From: Adiantum capillus-veneris
Taxonomy: Eukaryota > Streptophyta > Polypodiopsida > Polypodiales > Pteridaceae
NCBI GenBank assembly: GCA_014529385.2
Contig: CM043969.1
Coordinates: forward strand, 29,778,946 to 29,842,945
Direction: 5' to 3'
Length of the DNA stretch: 64,000 nt
Shown here: piece after piece, positions 42,404 through 55,086 of the stretch
Layout: every line of letters begins with the position of its first letter
Numbering within the stretch: position 1 is the first letter of the stretch
Notes under the pieces: model-generated
Database searches by the model: none
What the model saw: the letters and a program-made list of their open reading frames with translations, nothing else
What the model was told of the DNA's origin: nothing
Translations under genes and position numbers: made by a program

Positions 42404-45400
42404 TGTTAGCAACAAGCTAACACAGATACCATTTTTCGGAGTTTTCATTGTAAAACACTTATTATTTTGGTAAATCGAGAATATTGTAACTTCTACTTTC
42501 TTGGATAAACTCAGTAATTAATGAGCCGGGGCTACAAGCTTCCAGATTGTATCAACCTGTCATTACCCATCTTTGGTAGAACTCCCAGATTATTAGTTTT
42601 GACCACCAAAAACCTTGGCTAAGGTGTAAAAGCCAATTTTTGAGGTTTTTAAAACGTTTTGGATAACGAAATACACAACATGAGCTAATGGTGCTCACTC
42701 CTCTCCTTCTCGCACTTCCTACTCCCTCCCCGGTTGTCACATTGCAGTCGCGTTTGTTGCATGACAACTGCGGGTAAGAGCTCTCCGCATTGACGTAATC
42801 ACTTCACAATATTTCATAGCTTTTGGCATCGCCGACCCGCGGCCTAATTCATTATAACTAGTAATTTACACTTTCAAATAAAAAGCTAAGCATAGGCGGG
42901 GTATTGGCGCATCATTTGTAAGCATTTAGATGCAATTTGGGACTAAAACGACTAGGTCAAAAATCCACTGCTGTTAATAATCGCGATTTTGGAACTTGAC
43001 CTAAAGTGGGGTTTGAGACCATGAGTATGTGTGCTTAGTTCTTATAAACATGTCTTAGAAGTTTCATTACTTTTGGATGTCATTTGATGTGGTAATGGAT
43101 GTGATTTGTTTGCCGGATTGAATTTTGGAAATTTCAGTCACTTGAGTGTAGCTTGAGTTAGATGCGAGTTGTTATTTTTTTTCAAGAGATTGACAAACTC
43201 TTGTAGCCTCTATGCACTAGTCAAGTCAGCTTTGTCCCATGGATTGACAATTTAATCGTGGTTCTCGCTAATACTACAATAAGATAGGATGATGAGGTTA
43301 GACATGCATCCCATAGGCAGGCTCTTAGCCCAAATGCCCCCCAATCTCGCCTAAAATCCTATTGGATGGCCATAGAGGTGGACCAATGAGAATTAGGCTA
43401 GAGTGAAATTAGTCTAATCAATTTAAAAATGCTTGGTAAAAGAACCAGTAGAAATTAAGCTCCCTAGAAGACTGTTGGACAGTCTACCAAGGGGTCAAAT
43501 GAGCATCCAACAGCCTAATGGCTTGCTTGATTCCTATTGGCCAGAAGACTAAAAGGTCCAATGAGAGTTTAAATAAATTATTTTAATTATCTAAAGCTCT
43601 CACAAAAGGGGAAAGGGGAACACTTGTCACAAGGCTATCAAATATGCTTCTTAATTGCTATTGGATAAGCTTTGTAGGAGCCAAATGGGAAGCCAACAAG
43701 AGCAATTGGGAACAGGGGTCGACCAAGAAGAGAGAGAGGTTGGAATTTTAGACTAACCAATTTTTTCTACACACACACACACACAACTCATGTGTTGAGC
43801 AAGAACTCCATATCCTTCTCCAAGCATTGAGAAGTAGAGGCCTACACCTACAACTCTTTGCTATGGAATGCAAATCCAACCAAGAGCCAAGCTTCAATGG
43901 CATGATCATCTCCTCTACCATGCTAATGACTAAGCTAAGCTATGCAATTAGAGTGATTATGTGATGAGAATACTTCTTTCTCGTAAGATACATCTTCTTC
44001 CTCTCAATCTTTCCTCATTCCCTGCTAGCTCTCACCATCTTTGAAGGTGTGTGAGGTCTTGGGACTGAGGCTAGACCCAGTAGGTGTGTTTTTCAAGAAT
44101 AATTTGGTGCACAAAGCTTCCATCTTCATTGCACCAATGAGTTTTGTCAAGGAACACAAAGATTGTATTGTACAAAAGTCTCCTTTGATAGGAGAAGCTA
44201 TAATACAAAAGCCTTTTTGGAGGGGGACCGGCTCCATGTAAATCCGCTCCTCAACTGTTGTTAATTTTTCTATTTCTCTCTCTTTTCAAGTATTGTATAT
44301 GCCAAACTAGCTAGGTGTAAATTGCTATGTTGCTTTCTCCAATGAAGTACTCTCTCTATGCTCATTTGGAACTTGTTCTTAATGAAATGCTCACTATGTT
44401 ATCATTTTTTGCTACACACAAGTTACTAGTCCATTAAATGTTACACCCCCTTTCTAGTCTTTGCACGTCCTCATGAAAGCTGTCTTGGTCTTCATCTAAA
44501 GTTTCATCATGATGTCTTTGCTTTGCTTAGGAAACTGATAAAGTGAGATGATTGTATCCCTCTTTAGTAATCTAGTGCGTGCTTCTCTAGTGTGGGGGTG
44601 AGTAAATTGAACTTTTCTACCCTTGCTTCAATTTCCACCTCTGTTGCTAACTCTTTGAAATGATTGTTACTTAATGTGCTCTAATAATATATATGGTGGT
44701 GTTGGGTGCATTTTGACACCCCATTTAATGTAAATTTGTACATATGGACATGACGCCCGATTTGAAAAGGGTGTGTGGGATTTCTTTATGTGGGTTTTTA
44801 GCTTTCTTTAGCAATCACATGTACATGCAAGGCAAGTCACTAGTATAGCGCCAGCTGTCGGGCTATTGTAACTGCTTGTGAGTGAGTTTTTTGAAGTGAC
44901 ACTTGTATATAACTAAAATTCATGTACAAACTTAAAAAATCTCAGCCAAACTCTAGAAAATTGCAGGTTTGATCTCATTGTGCCTCCTTGATGGTTTTTG
45001 TTGCAGTTTTTGCCCTCGCCTTACATGCTCTATGTGTACTCGTGTCGGAACAGCTCTCTATTTGCGTCAATTTTTCATGTAGCCGCATGTAGATTCAATT
45101 TTGGCCAGCTTTAGTTTTCTCGTCAGTCATTTTTCAAGCTTTGTCTCAAGCTTTAAAGTGCCCCAATTGGAGTTGTGCTCTTCAAGTTATGACTAGTTCT
45201 CTAGATAGTTATGGCTATGGCAGCCTAGTGGCCAATTGTGTGTAGATAGATTGGGAGGGTATTTGTGTGCATTGGTTGGCGTGTGTTGTAAATCGGTGCT
45301 TTGATAGGGTTTTGGTCCTATGTGACATAGTCTCTTGGGCGGGCTACGGCCAATAAATTCCCCAGGGGACTACTCTTGTTTGATTAGTGGTATTTCAAAG

Positions 45401-45491
45401 GAGTTTTGCATAGCTTTTGGTGTCTTGTAGTGCTCTTTCAACGCTCTTGGGTGACATCGCTATATAGGTGTTCCAGTTTGCTTGTTTTCCA
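42404..45491 (+). repeat. Putative LTR (F), about 3.1 kb
   Basis: It starts TGTTAGCAACAAGCTAACA after a polypurine tract. The likely end is a CA at 45490-45491, shortly before TGGTGCCGCCACC near 45501, a primer-site candidate, and before a gag frame. The interior has no protein-like frame, an (AC)n run near 43770 and general LTR-like texture. No second copy is in the window, so the right end is a guess and the interval could contain more than one element. Confidence 0.5.
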
Positions 45492-45539
45492 ATAGTGTTT
45501 TGGTGCCGCCACCAAGGAATCTCTTCAAGTTACCTTTAG

Positions 45540-46349
45540 TTTACAGGTTTTGGAAGACATGGTGTTTAGTTTTCTGAAGTTAGTGGAAAATCAAATGAAA
45601 GTGCCAAAGGTTTCATTGAGCAAATGGAGTTTTCTTGTCTTCATGCTGACAAGCAAGACCCAATGTTGGTGCTACGAATGTTCTACTTCTGTTTGAAGGG
45701 AGATGCCAAAGGTTACAGGTTTTGGAAGGCATGGCGTTTAGTTTTTCAGAGTTAGTGGAAAATCAATGAAAGTGCCAAAGGTTTCATTGAGTGAATAGAG
45801 TTTTCTTGCCTTCTTGGTGACAAGCAGGACCCAATGTTGGTGCTACGAATCTTCTACTTTTGTTTGAAGGGAGATGCTACGGATGGTTGGAAGGATACAA
45901 AAAGGAGCTACAATCAGCACAACCTCCTCAAGTTATGACTTATGAAATGATAAGACGTGCTTTTCTTACACACTTTCAACAGGTGGAAGACCCACAAAAG
46001 GTGTGGCAATCTATTCAAGGCTTGGTACAGGGTGAAGGCTAGACCATAGAAGACTTTGTTAAGGCATTCAATGGTTATAAACAACATGGTGTACATCTTT
46101 GGAGGCTAAAATTCCTCCAACCATGTTGAGGAAGGATAGGTTTTTTGCAAGCTTGAGGAGTAAGCTACACTTGAAGGTAGAGCTTAAGCAGCCAAGGACC
46201 TTTGAGGAGGTAGTTGAAATTGCAAAGAACAAAGAGTGGAAAGCAGAGCGTCTTCATCAACTTGGAATCAATGTCAGGCCAAAGGTTGTGTATAGAGAGC
46301 TCACTCTCTCTCCCTACAACTACGATGGACAATGGTATGCTCAAAGTAG
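45540..46349 (+). pseudogene. Gag fragment of a Ty3-type element (F), cut by LTR of E
   Basis: The frame 45860-46042 and the following 46099-46359 encode a gag with CYGWLEGYKKELQSAQPP, RRAFLTHFQQVEDPQKVWQS and MLRKDRFFASLRSKLHLKVE. A TAG at 46040-46042 and a frameshift near 46095 separate the parts. 45543-45700 and 45715-45880 are a local direct duplication (both with GGTTTTGGAAG...CATGG and a GCAGGACCCAATGTTGGTGCT-like string). It breaks at about 46349, where the minus-strand LTR of E begins. Confidence 0.7.
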
Positions 46350-48168
46350 TGAGCAATAGTGTAGAGATCATGCCATTTACAAAGGAAAGGGCTCTATTTA
46401 TAGCTAAGGAGAGCCCTTATTAGGATTAACTCTTGATCAACATTTACATAGAAAACCATGTTTATGAAATTTTTTATATGTTCTTATGAGAGTGTGGCTC
46501 TTTTTTCTCTTGAGTCACATGGATGTGGGCTCAAGAGGACCTAATTATTGAGGTGAAATAGAGAAGATTCTAGAGAGGTGAGTGATTTTTGTGTGAGGTT
46601 GCCTACTCCAAGGTAGAGTAGAGTGGGTGCAATTTACAGGAAAGGGTTAGCAATTAATGTCAATAATCACTAGAAAAAAGTTAGTAATATAGCTACAATG
46701 GGTAGAATGACTTGAAGGATGAGAAAAGAGGGGTGAATGAGATGGGTTTACCCTTAAGATGGTGAATCCTTGAGGAATCTTGGACTCACCCTTACATAGA
46801 TGGTCGAAAGTGATCGCGCCGTTCTCCTTCTTCTTCTTTTCATGCTTCTTTTCACACCGTCGCCATAGTCGAATCACCACAAAGAGAATGAGGGTTTTGT
46901 TGATTAAAAAACCCCCATTTTGCAGAGATTAAGTACGGTTAGGTTGATGATTTTTTATGCATTCTTGAAAGGGTAGAATAAAACTATAATATGGGAGTAA
47001 TAGAGAGAGATATGGAGATGGTGGATGTAGGTAGAGCTTCAAAAGAGAGCTACGAATGTCAGGAGAGGGGAGGCTAATGGTGAAGAGGGTGAGAGAAAAC
47101 CATGGAAGTTAAATATTTGAGTGAGAAATAGAGAGAAATGTGTGTGTGTGTGTGTGTGTGTAAGTAGGAAAGGAGGTGAGAGAAGACTATGGGCTACTTT
47201 GTGAGAAAAGTGGGCAAAATGGAATCCACAAAACAAATCCTATCTCATCAATGGTACCTCCAAAAATTATCAAAATGTTTGAGGTAATTATTCAGCTCTT
47301 AGTCCACATTTTTTATTTTAATCACCTCTTCAAATTTGGAGTGGAGATAGATATAAAAAATCCCACCAAAATGCCTATTTTTCTTCACAAAAAGGTCTTC
47401 AGTGGCCCCCCTTTTGTTGAATTTGCATTAAGGCCCCAAAGGTGAGCGCCTCCTTGCATTAGAGAATGACCTAATAGATTTATAAAGGTTTGAAAACATG
47501 CATGGTTGTGGATTACGTACAAATATAATATATGGATATGATGGAAAAAACAGATTAGTAAATAATTAATTCATGGAATCTAGAATAGTGTTAGCTGTAT
47601 ATACAAAAAACAAATATATGAAAATATAGGGAATCAAATGAGGAGGGTACTCATTTGTTTTTATTGATTTATATGTATTTACAAAAGATAAGAAAAAATA
47701 CCTATAGTAAATAGGAATTTAGTGAAAGGTATTTTTTTGACGTTTTTTCTTGGAGTGAATTCACACCAAAAATAGGAGAAGCTTGCATGAAATTATTTTT
47801 CATAGAATACATGGTAAGAAAGATCATGGTAATGGTGAGTAAATGTACATAGCATACTTAGGTAAATAACACACACCTAGGTAGAAATATTTAAATAAAT
47901 ATCAAATAATTATAAAAAAATACTATATGTAGGACCTATATATAATGAAATACTTACACACAAATGGACCATAATATATTTTTATTTTATTTTTTTGTTC
48001 AACTATCCCAATTACTAGCTAGCTGAGGGTTTTAAAGAGATATGGGGAAAGTCCCTTAACTCACACACGCCTGTGTACAGTGAAAGGGTGAGGATAACCA
48101 TAAAATTTGAGTGATTTTGATAGATGAGGTAGCTCAATATGGCAATTACAAAGAGCCAAAACATTACA
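46350..48168 (-). repeat. 3' LTR of minus-strand element E
   Basis: On the minus strand it starts TGTAATGTTTTGG at 48168 and ends ...TTGCTCA at 46350 (1819 bp). Its first 150 bases resemble the start of the B LTR (both have GGCTCTTTGTAATTGCCA and a TTTCACTGTACA block). A TATAAATA box lies at 46395-46402 (minus). A (TG)n run is at 47139-47161. The right-hand partner LTR was not found. Confidence 0.65.
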
Positions 48169-48179
48169 GAAACCACCTC

Positions 48180-49560
48180 TCAATACTTTATCTTTGTGTC
48201 AAAGAATGGAGTCGAGCTGCAGTACCTCTTCTTGGTCCTCGATCTCCGATGCATCTTCAATGGTTGCTTCTTGTGGTGGCTCTTCTTTGTAAGGCTTTAG
48301 GAGGCTCACATGGAAAGAATTTTATATGAGCTAGTGGCTGGGCAACTTGAGTTGATAGTCCATATCATTGATCGGCCTAAGAATCTGAAAGGGACCATAG
48401 TACCTTTTCGCTAACTTAGCATAGTACTTTTGGTGTCCCGTAGGATTCTTGCCCATCGTGTTTCTTAATCAAGCCTTCAGAAACTTAAGCAAGACCCAAT
48501 AATTTTGTTTAAAGATTAGATCTCTTCTATGCTTATCAGTAGTAGCCTTTTGCCTTTGCTGAGAGATGGATATAACATCCTTAATCTTTTGGGAGGATTC
48601 TTGTAGGTCTCGGCTATATTCATCTGCAGCGAAGATCTTCCCATGTACCTTGAGTAGCAGGGGACTTTTTGATCTTCCCTCAATCACCTCAAAAGGTGCT
48701 TTTTTGGTGGAAGTATGTACAGTGTTATTGTAAGCATACTCTACTAAAGGTGCGTACTTCTCTCATTGGGACTTTTGATCTACTTGTGTGACATAAGCTT
48801 TTAGTAGATCAAGGATTGTTAGGTTAGCTATTTCACTTTGGCCATCCATTTTCTGTTGATAGGCCAAAGAGAAGTTTAGCCTTGTACCTAAGTTCTCAAA
48901 GAGACCATTCCAAAAATTATTGGTCATTCTAGGATCTCTATCCAACACTATGAACATTGGCAAGCTGTGGTAATTGAAGATTTATGATATAAAGAAGGTT
49001 TCCATTTGATGGGCCTTGATAGTCTTTTTGACATGTATGAAATGTGCTTGTTTGCTAAACCTGTCCACTATCATCCATATTCCTATATTGCCATGGATAG
49101 ACTTGGGTAATCCAAAGATAAAATCCATGGATATTCTCTCCCATGGTGGATTAGGGATTGGCAAAGGTTGAAGAAAGCCAGGTTTCTTTCCTCTATCAAA
49201 CTTTGTCTTTTGGCATACCACACATTTTGAAACATACTCTTGTATGTTTGCTTTCATGGCAGGCCAATAGAAGTATGTTTCTATCCCTTTTAGGGTAGAT
49301 TTAATCCATCTATGCCCTGCATAAGGAGGATCATGAGATTCATACATTACTTTCTCACATAGTGAGTTAGTAGTGCATAGCATGTTGCCATAGAGAAGAT
49401 AACCATCTTGTAAGGTAAATGGTTCTTCCTTCTTCCCTAGTGAAAGTGCTGAAATCACATCTTTAAAATTGGGATCGATAGTGTACTCATCTATAAAAGA
49501 CGATAGATCATTGTGAGTTGCTATGGATACCGCATTCACTCTGGGTCATCTTGAGAGTGC
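48180..49560 (-). pseudogene. Integrase of element E
   Basis: On the minus strand the 185-codon frame 49539-48982 has the zinc finger (HDPPYAGHRWIKSTLKGIE and CVVCQKTK) and core start (ISMDFIFGLP). 48963-48763 carries LDRDPRMTNNFW and QQKMDGQSEIANL (catalytic Glu region). 48687-48469 is the ...QQRQKATTDKHRRDL segment. The end (to about 48230) reads FHVSLLKAYKEEPPQEA, a typical Ty3 integrase tail without a clear chromodomain. Frameshifts separate the three parts. Confidence 0.82.
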
Positions 49561-50530
49561 ATTGGCTACTTGATTATGCTTTCTAGTAATGTGAGCAATA
49601 TGAAAATGGAATTACGAAAGAAAAGTTTCCCACCTCATTTGTTTGTCTAAGAGCTTGGTTTGCGTCATGAAGTAGTTAAGGCTTTGGTGATCCGGTCACA
49701 ATATGAAAGGAGTCCCCAATAAGTAATGCTTCCACGAGTCTAGAGCATGTATAATTGCTAAGAGTTCCTTCTCATATATACCTAGAGATTTCTCAATAGG
49801 GTCGAGCCTTCTACTTTCATAGGCTATGCATTAGGAAGGGGATGGGGTGTAGGAGGGCTTTTATATTTGCCATGAGCTTATGGAGGTGATTAACATTTTG
49901 GCAAATAGGTATACACCATGTGTGCAAGAATGGTGGGTGTGTAAGAGTGGTCAAAGGATGCACTTTTCCCCCCAAAAAGGAGGTGGGAAATTTTATGATT
50001 TTCAGCCTTCCATAACTCCCCATATGATCTCCAATTTGATCAAAGATCATAGATCTACAATCTAGGTGTCGAGCTCTTTCATAGATATGGTTCTACCCGC
50101 TAATTTTAAATTCCATTTTGGGGGGAAGTTTTGAATTCAAATAAACTAGCCGTTTTGATTGTTGGAATTCAAAAGTTGTTCTTTGATTACTTTCTTTATA
50201 CAATTACTTTCTTAATACAAAAGGTTTGACTTTCTTAAACTGCCAAATAAAGAGGCTCTCCTAGACCCCATTCTCCTCCTAATGGCATGCCCTTCTTGGA
50301 GAAAAACAGCTCCAAGGCAATCACCACAAGCGTTGCATTAGACCTCAAATGGCTTTGAGAGATCCGGTAGTCTAAGCACAGGTTGAGAGATAAGCTTTTC
50401 TTTGAGCTTTTCAAAAGCATTGTTCTCCTTGGTGGACCATATATACCTAACATTTTTCTTTGTTAGGTCATGTAATGGTCCCGCGATTTGTGAGAATTTT
50501 TCTATGAAGAGACTATATAGTATGCACACA
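49561..50530 (-). pseudogene. RNase H of element E, split by a MITE
   Basis: The right part (50529-50282) encodes the RT-RNase H connection and GAVFLQEGHAI; the left part (49825-49561) resumes with AYESRRLDPIEKSLGIYEKELLAIIHAL. The two join cleanly across the 450-bp inverted-repeat insertion at 49832-50281. Several stops occur besides the insertion. Confidence 0.82.
49832..50281. mobile_element. 450-bp MITE with imperfect ~38-bp terminal inverted repeats
   Basis: The left end TAGGAAGGGGATGGGG and the reverse complement of the right end TAGGAGGAGAATGGGG start inverted repeats that stay alignable for about 38 bases (through a TTTATATTTG/TTTATTTG stretch). Flanks are ATGCAT (49826-49831) and ATGGCAT (50282-50288), an imperfect duplication of about 7 bp. 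Removing the element restores the RNase H reading GHAI-AYESRR. The TAG start and 7-8 bp duplication suggest a hAT-type non-autonomous element; the assignment is tentative. It has no coding capacity. Confidence 0.75.
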
Positions 50531-51464
50531 TACCTATAAAGCTTCTTAATTCATGTAGACTTTTTGGATTAGGTCATCCTTTTATTACCTCTAAATTTGA
50601 TGGATCCATTTGGATGCCATCTTGAGAGATAATGTGACCTAAATACTAAATCTCTTGTGAGAAAAATTCACTTTTCTTTTGATCTATATAAAGTTTATCC
50701 TCTCATAAAACTTGAAATATCACCTGGAGGTGTTGCTTGTGTTCATCTAATGAATTAGAATAGATCATTATATCAGCAAAGAACCTAGTAAAGCTGCAGT
50801 GAAGCCTGAATAGATTATCCATCATACGGTTAAATGTGGCTGGTGAATTGGTCAAGCCAAAAGGCATAACAATGTACTCCTAAAGACCAAATGTAGTGCA
50901 AAAGGAGGTCTTTACAATGTCTTGATCAACTATCCTTATTTGATGGTAGCCACTTTTTAGGTCAATCCTATTGAAGTAGGTCAGCCCCTATAGCTTATCA
51001 AATAGGTCTTCTACCCATGGAGTAGGAAACATATTCTTGATAGTGATCATATTTAGTGCTCTATAGTCGACACACATACAATATGTGCCATCTTTCTTTT
51101 GCACAAATAAAACTGGCAAACAAAATGGAGATGAGCTAGGCCTAACCATGCCTTTCTCAACCAACTAATGCATTTGCCGCATAATCTCCTCTTGTTGAGC
51201 TTGAGAAACTCGATAAAGAGGTTTATTAGGCGGTTAGCTTCCTGGAATAAGTTCAATTGTATGATCGTCATCCCCTCATTTGGGAGGTAGCTCACAAGGG
51301 ATGTCATCAATAAAAACATCTTGGAATCCCTTTAGGAAATTGGATAGTTCTAATTCCTTTTGAATGCCTATATCTTCTTTTGCTAAAACATTAGGTTCAT
51401 TTTGAGAATCTTTAACAAAAATCATGTACACAAAAATAGAGCTCTTTATTGACTTATTGAAAGC
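50531..51464 (-). pseudogene. Reverse transcriptase of element E
   Basis: Minus-strand sequence reads [18 protein letters not shown] (near 51085), RIDLKSGYHQIRI (near 50960), VMPFGLTNSPATFNRMM (near 50850) and a catalytic-site remnant FFADIMIY (YxDD changed, near 50770). The frame is interrupted by many stops, so only short pieces such as 51319-51053 remain open. It is clearly Ty3 RT but long dead. Confidence 0.8.
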
Positions 51465-51803
51465 TTACTTATGTATAATGGGAATGGTGCTACCCAACTC
51501 CTTAGCATCTATGTATATATCTTTTTCCCTGTACCTAAAGTAGATTTGTCTTTTAGGGAGCTTAACATTGGCAGCCATGCGATCAAACCATGGTGCCCCT
51601 AGAATTACATCCTCATCTTTGAGAGGAGAGATGAAGAAATCCTCCTTGTCCACATAGCTTTGGCATGGAGCCTCAATTTCCCAATTAAGGGAGTGAATGA
51701 GGCTTCTTGTCCCTTAAAAGCACCATCAACAGGTAGGACATCTCCCATCTCATAGGCTTGGATGCCTAGCTTGGTGGACAACTCTGTGGATATGAAATTG
51801 TGA
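51465..51803 (-). pseudogene. Protease C-terminal half of element E
   Basis: Minus strand: NFISTELSTKLGIQAYEMG follows where the catalytic D(T/S)G should be, then DEDVILGAPWFDRMAANVK (the ILG-W motif) in the frame ending at 51465. The active-site Asp and everything upstream are missing: at about 51803 the sequence changes to the direct-repeat segment. Confidence 0.75.
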
Positions 51804-52069
51804 AAAAATGGCCATGTAGTGCGTTTTTGTTACCCTTTTGCATCCATCCGCACAATTGGCACTCAACTTTTTTGAATAATGCATCCCGCAATCATGTGAA
51901 GCAACATAGCCATATCGAACTAACGCATCCATCCTGTCTGGAGCTCCAAAACCATAAATATTTCATACCACATTCAAACCAACCGATTGAGACGACTCAA
52001 GTGACTCATCACTTGGCATCTTGGCTTCACCAGCCATAGCAACAACCTGCAAATCATGCACCCAAGTAG

Positions 52070-53353
52070 CTAAAAGCATTGTGTGAAGTAAAGTTGTTGA
52101 CATCCAAAGCACAAAAGTATCCCCATGGCACACATATCCCTAGCATAGGCATGCATATCTCTGAGTTCCTTGTCGTTGGACTCATATATGCCAAACCCGT
52201 TCTCATCATCATAAGCATACTCATCATCACACATAACTTCATCCACATCATAATCATGGCTATCACCATTATCCGTAGCTTCTAGCATGGATTCATCAAT
52301 CTCCAAGGGTACAGGTCCCTGCTCTAGAACACAATCATGCTCACAAATCAGTTCAATCACTTCACATGCATCAAAATATGGCTTCAAAACAGGCTCCACA
52401 TCCAACAAATCCACAAAATGGCTCTCAACATTGCCATCTTCCCTAATTTCCAAGGAACTAGTATCAAAAGATACATGCTCATCATCAATAACCTCAACTT
52501 CACACTCACACACAAAATCACAAGGTACACAAGTCGCCAATGCATCCTCTTCAAGACTTTTCAATCATGTATCCAAAGCATTACTCACCTCTTTAGGCTC
52601 TTCCATAAACCTATCAACTTGCAAGACCTCTTTACACCTCACAATAGACCTTGGAAAGAAACAAGAAACATCATAGGATAGCCCATTTTTTACCTGCGCT
52701 CTTAGGCTTAACCTCATCTTGCATGTCAAATCCATCTTGCACATGTGTACCTGTACTGATATCAAGCCCCTCAAGACACTTGATCTTCCATTCCTTGTGC
52801 TTTGCAATGCGTACCGCATCATCAAAAGGCTTGGGCCTCTTCAACTCAACCTCGAACCGCAACCAAGGTGACAAACCATCAACAAAAGAACTTTTCTTCA
52901 ATGAACAAAGGGGGCTCTCATCCTAAGAGCAACACACCAACAAGTCCATAAATCTATAAATACTTGTATATAGGCATCAACACCTTGACAAGAACCTTGC
53001 TTAAGAGCATTCTTCTGATTCCATACTGCATCTGTATTTTCAAAAACCTAGAAATTCTCTAAAAAAGTTTCTATAAACTTGTCAAGACTCAAACCAGAAG
53101 AAGAAGCCACTGCTTCTTTAGCTTCCAAATCCATGAACCAAACACGGGCCTCATCTTTCAAAAGGAATCCAAATAGCCTCAAAATCTTCTCCTTATCACA
53201 CATATCATTGCTTATGCATGCCACCTCTACTTGCTCTACAAAGTCTTCCACATCTTCATCACTTCTTCCATGAAATTCCGAATAAGAGAAATCCATGGCT
53301 ACCCAAGTTTTGATGCTTTGAGAACCCCTTATAACACAGGTGCAAAAACCCAA
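52070..53353 (-). pseudogene. Ty3-type gag and acidic region upstream of E protease
   Basis: From right to left: 53353-53048 has a gag start, MDFSYSEFHGRSDEDVEDFV and KDEARVWFMDLE. 52901-52671 continues with FVDGLSPWLRFEVELKRPKPFDD, the same block as the plus-strand gag near 46120-46220. 52564-52070 is a very acidic frame (many Asp/Glu, LDVEPVLKPYFDACEVIE) without a knuckle. All three are on the minus strand like E, so they are probably its gag plus linker, although the direct repeats leave open a separate insertion. Confidence 0.7.
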
Positions 53354-54611
53354 AACTTTTTACTCACTAAATTTCCAGAAACTTCAATGGAGCTCAAGCT
53401 TTTAGAAAAGGATGAACACATGCACATCAAATGAGTTTTCATAGTTAATCATCGGAATAACAACAGGCAAAGGAGATTCCAGTATCTCTCTTAATCTTCT
53501 TTTCCCAAACATAAAGACTATGCGCTCCTAGTAAAAAATCTTCCTGTCCACATGAATATTTATTTGGATTCTTTGTGCAAAATGAAAAGGAGTGAACTGA
53601 GGTCCGTCGTGATTATCCATTAAAATCCATCCATGCAGCTCCCAAGAAAGCAAACTTGACTAATTACCCTCTGATTCTGCCAAAATTTCAGTAGCATAAC
53701 AACATAGATGGCTCAAAAGACCAAAAAACCAGCCATCACAATTTAGAAAAATTTTGGTAGAGTTTTCTCAGAATTAGAGCAGTAAAAACCCAAAATATTG
53801 ACTGTATATGTATGCATGACCTGCCAACAATGGTACCCAATCATCAAGTAGGAATCACTAGTACATAGCCTATGATGAGGTCACGAAAAGGGTGCTCCAT
53901 CCACCTGTATCATTGAAAGGATCTCGCACTTGAGAATCCCCCAGCTCAATAAAACCTCACCACGACCTTCTCATGAAGGCTTATGCAAATATCGTATAGC
54001 CAAGTCTCGGAAATGACTTATCTTCCATACCAAGTCTCAGAATTGGCTAGGACTATCAAATAAAATCAAGTATGGTTCCACCAAGGCGTACAATGGTAGT
54101 ATCCACAAGTAACATGCAATACCAGACAATGCGCTCAAACAGACACCAAATGATGCATACCCACGGCAACTGCAAGTGACTCCCACTTGCCAGTATATAA
54201 CTATACTACAACTACTTGTACCTATGTGAATCACCTATACCTATACCTATAACCTGTAATCTGTGATCTATAATCTCCAACCTGTAATCTATAATCCCAA
54301 ACCTGAAGGTAATCGAAGAAGATCCTCCATGGGGGCACCAAAAGAATGTGAGCGGGATGGAAACACACACAATGCCTCTATAATCACCCGACACACACTC
54401 TTGGGAAAATACACACACACATACTATGGGCACCACTTGGCTTACACAACCCACCTGGTTGAGACAGGGAACACACCGATGGAGTGAGAGGAGAGAGACT
54501 ATCCATTTTCCCACTCAACACAAACACGCACACACACCCACACACACACAAATCAGATCAAAGGAGGGATATTTCTGATGCCTAGATACAATTGAGCTTG
54601 GGACAACACCA
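53354..54611. other. Non-coding leader or decayed LTR, with short tandem repeats
   Basis: No protein-like frame. 54234-54300 is a run of degenerate CCTATA and CCTGTAATCTATAATC units, and 54500-54550 is CA-rich. By position it should hold the leader and 5' LTR of the minus-strand gag at 53353, but I found no convincing primer site or TG/CA ends. Confidence 0.4.
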
Positions 54612-54857
54612 ATGGGGCAAATAGCTCACACCATATGGATGAAATATGCGAGATACAATCACAAATTTGAGCAGAGGCTTCTCTTTACAGGAGAAACTTA
54701 CACAGCCAAAATAGCAGGAAACAATGAGAAATTTGGCAAAATGGATAGAGCCATTGCATTCGGAACGGCCAAAAATCCTAGTCTACAATCAAAGTGCTCA
54801 AATCTGAGCTCGACTGAGCAGTTTATGGCCAAAACAGGCTCCAAAAACAACAAAAAT
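54612..54857 (+). pseudogene. Small gag-like fragment, plus strand
   Basis: An 82-codon frame whose end, LSSTEQFMAKTGSKNNK, matches the minus-strand gag fragment at 55627-55395 (LSSTEQFMATSKSLTTT). The two are inverted copies of one gag segment. The rest of the frame is unrecognised. Confidence 0.45.
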
Positions 54858-55086
54858 TGAGTTGCGATTGTTCCTCCTCTTCTCTCCACATTTTTTCTGG
54901 TTTTTTCTTAGGTTTTGAGTTTCCACACTTCACTTTATCCCTTGGGACCTTTGGTCTTTTGATTGACCTCAAACGAACCCCACAACAGGCCAAAAAATGG
55001 CCAACACGTAGTAGTGCGTTTTTGTTACCCTTCTGCATCCATCCACACACCTGGCACTCAACTTTTCTCAATAATGCATCCCGCAA
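54823..55086 (-). pseudogene. Short Cys-containing frame overlapping the right direct repeat
   Basis: An 87-codon minus frame starting MRDALLRKVECQVCGWMQKG, with a basic Lys-rich end. The first 35 residues correspond to the duplicated segment at 51811-51900. It probably reflects a gag-protease junction rather than an independent gene. Confidence 0.35.

Noticed and set aside
53899-53935. Possible decayed initiator-Met primer site on the minus strand
   Set aside because: Only a few bases agree with the expected site, and no LTR end was recognisable beside it.
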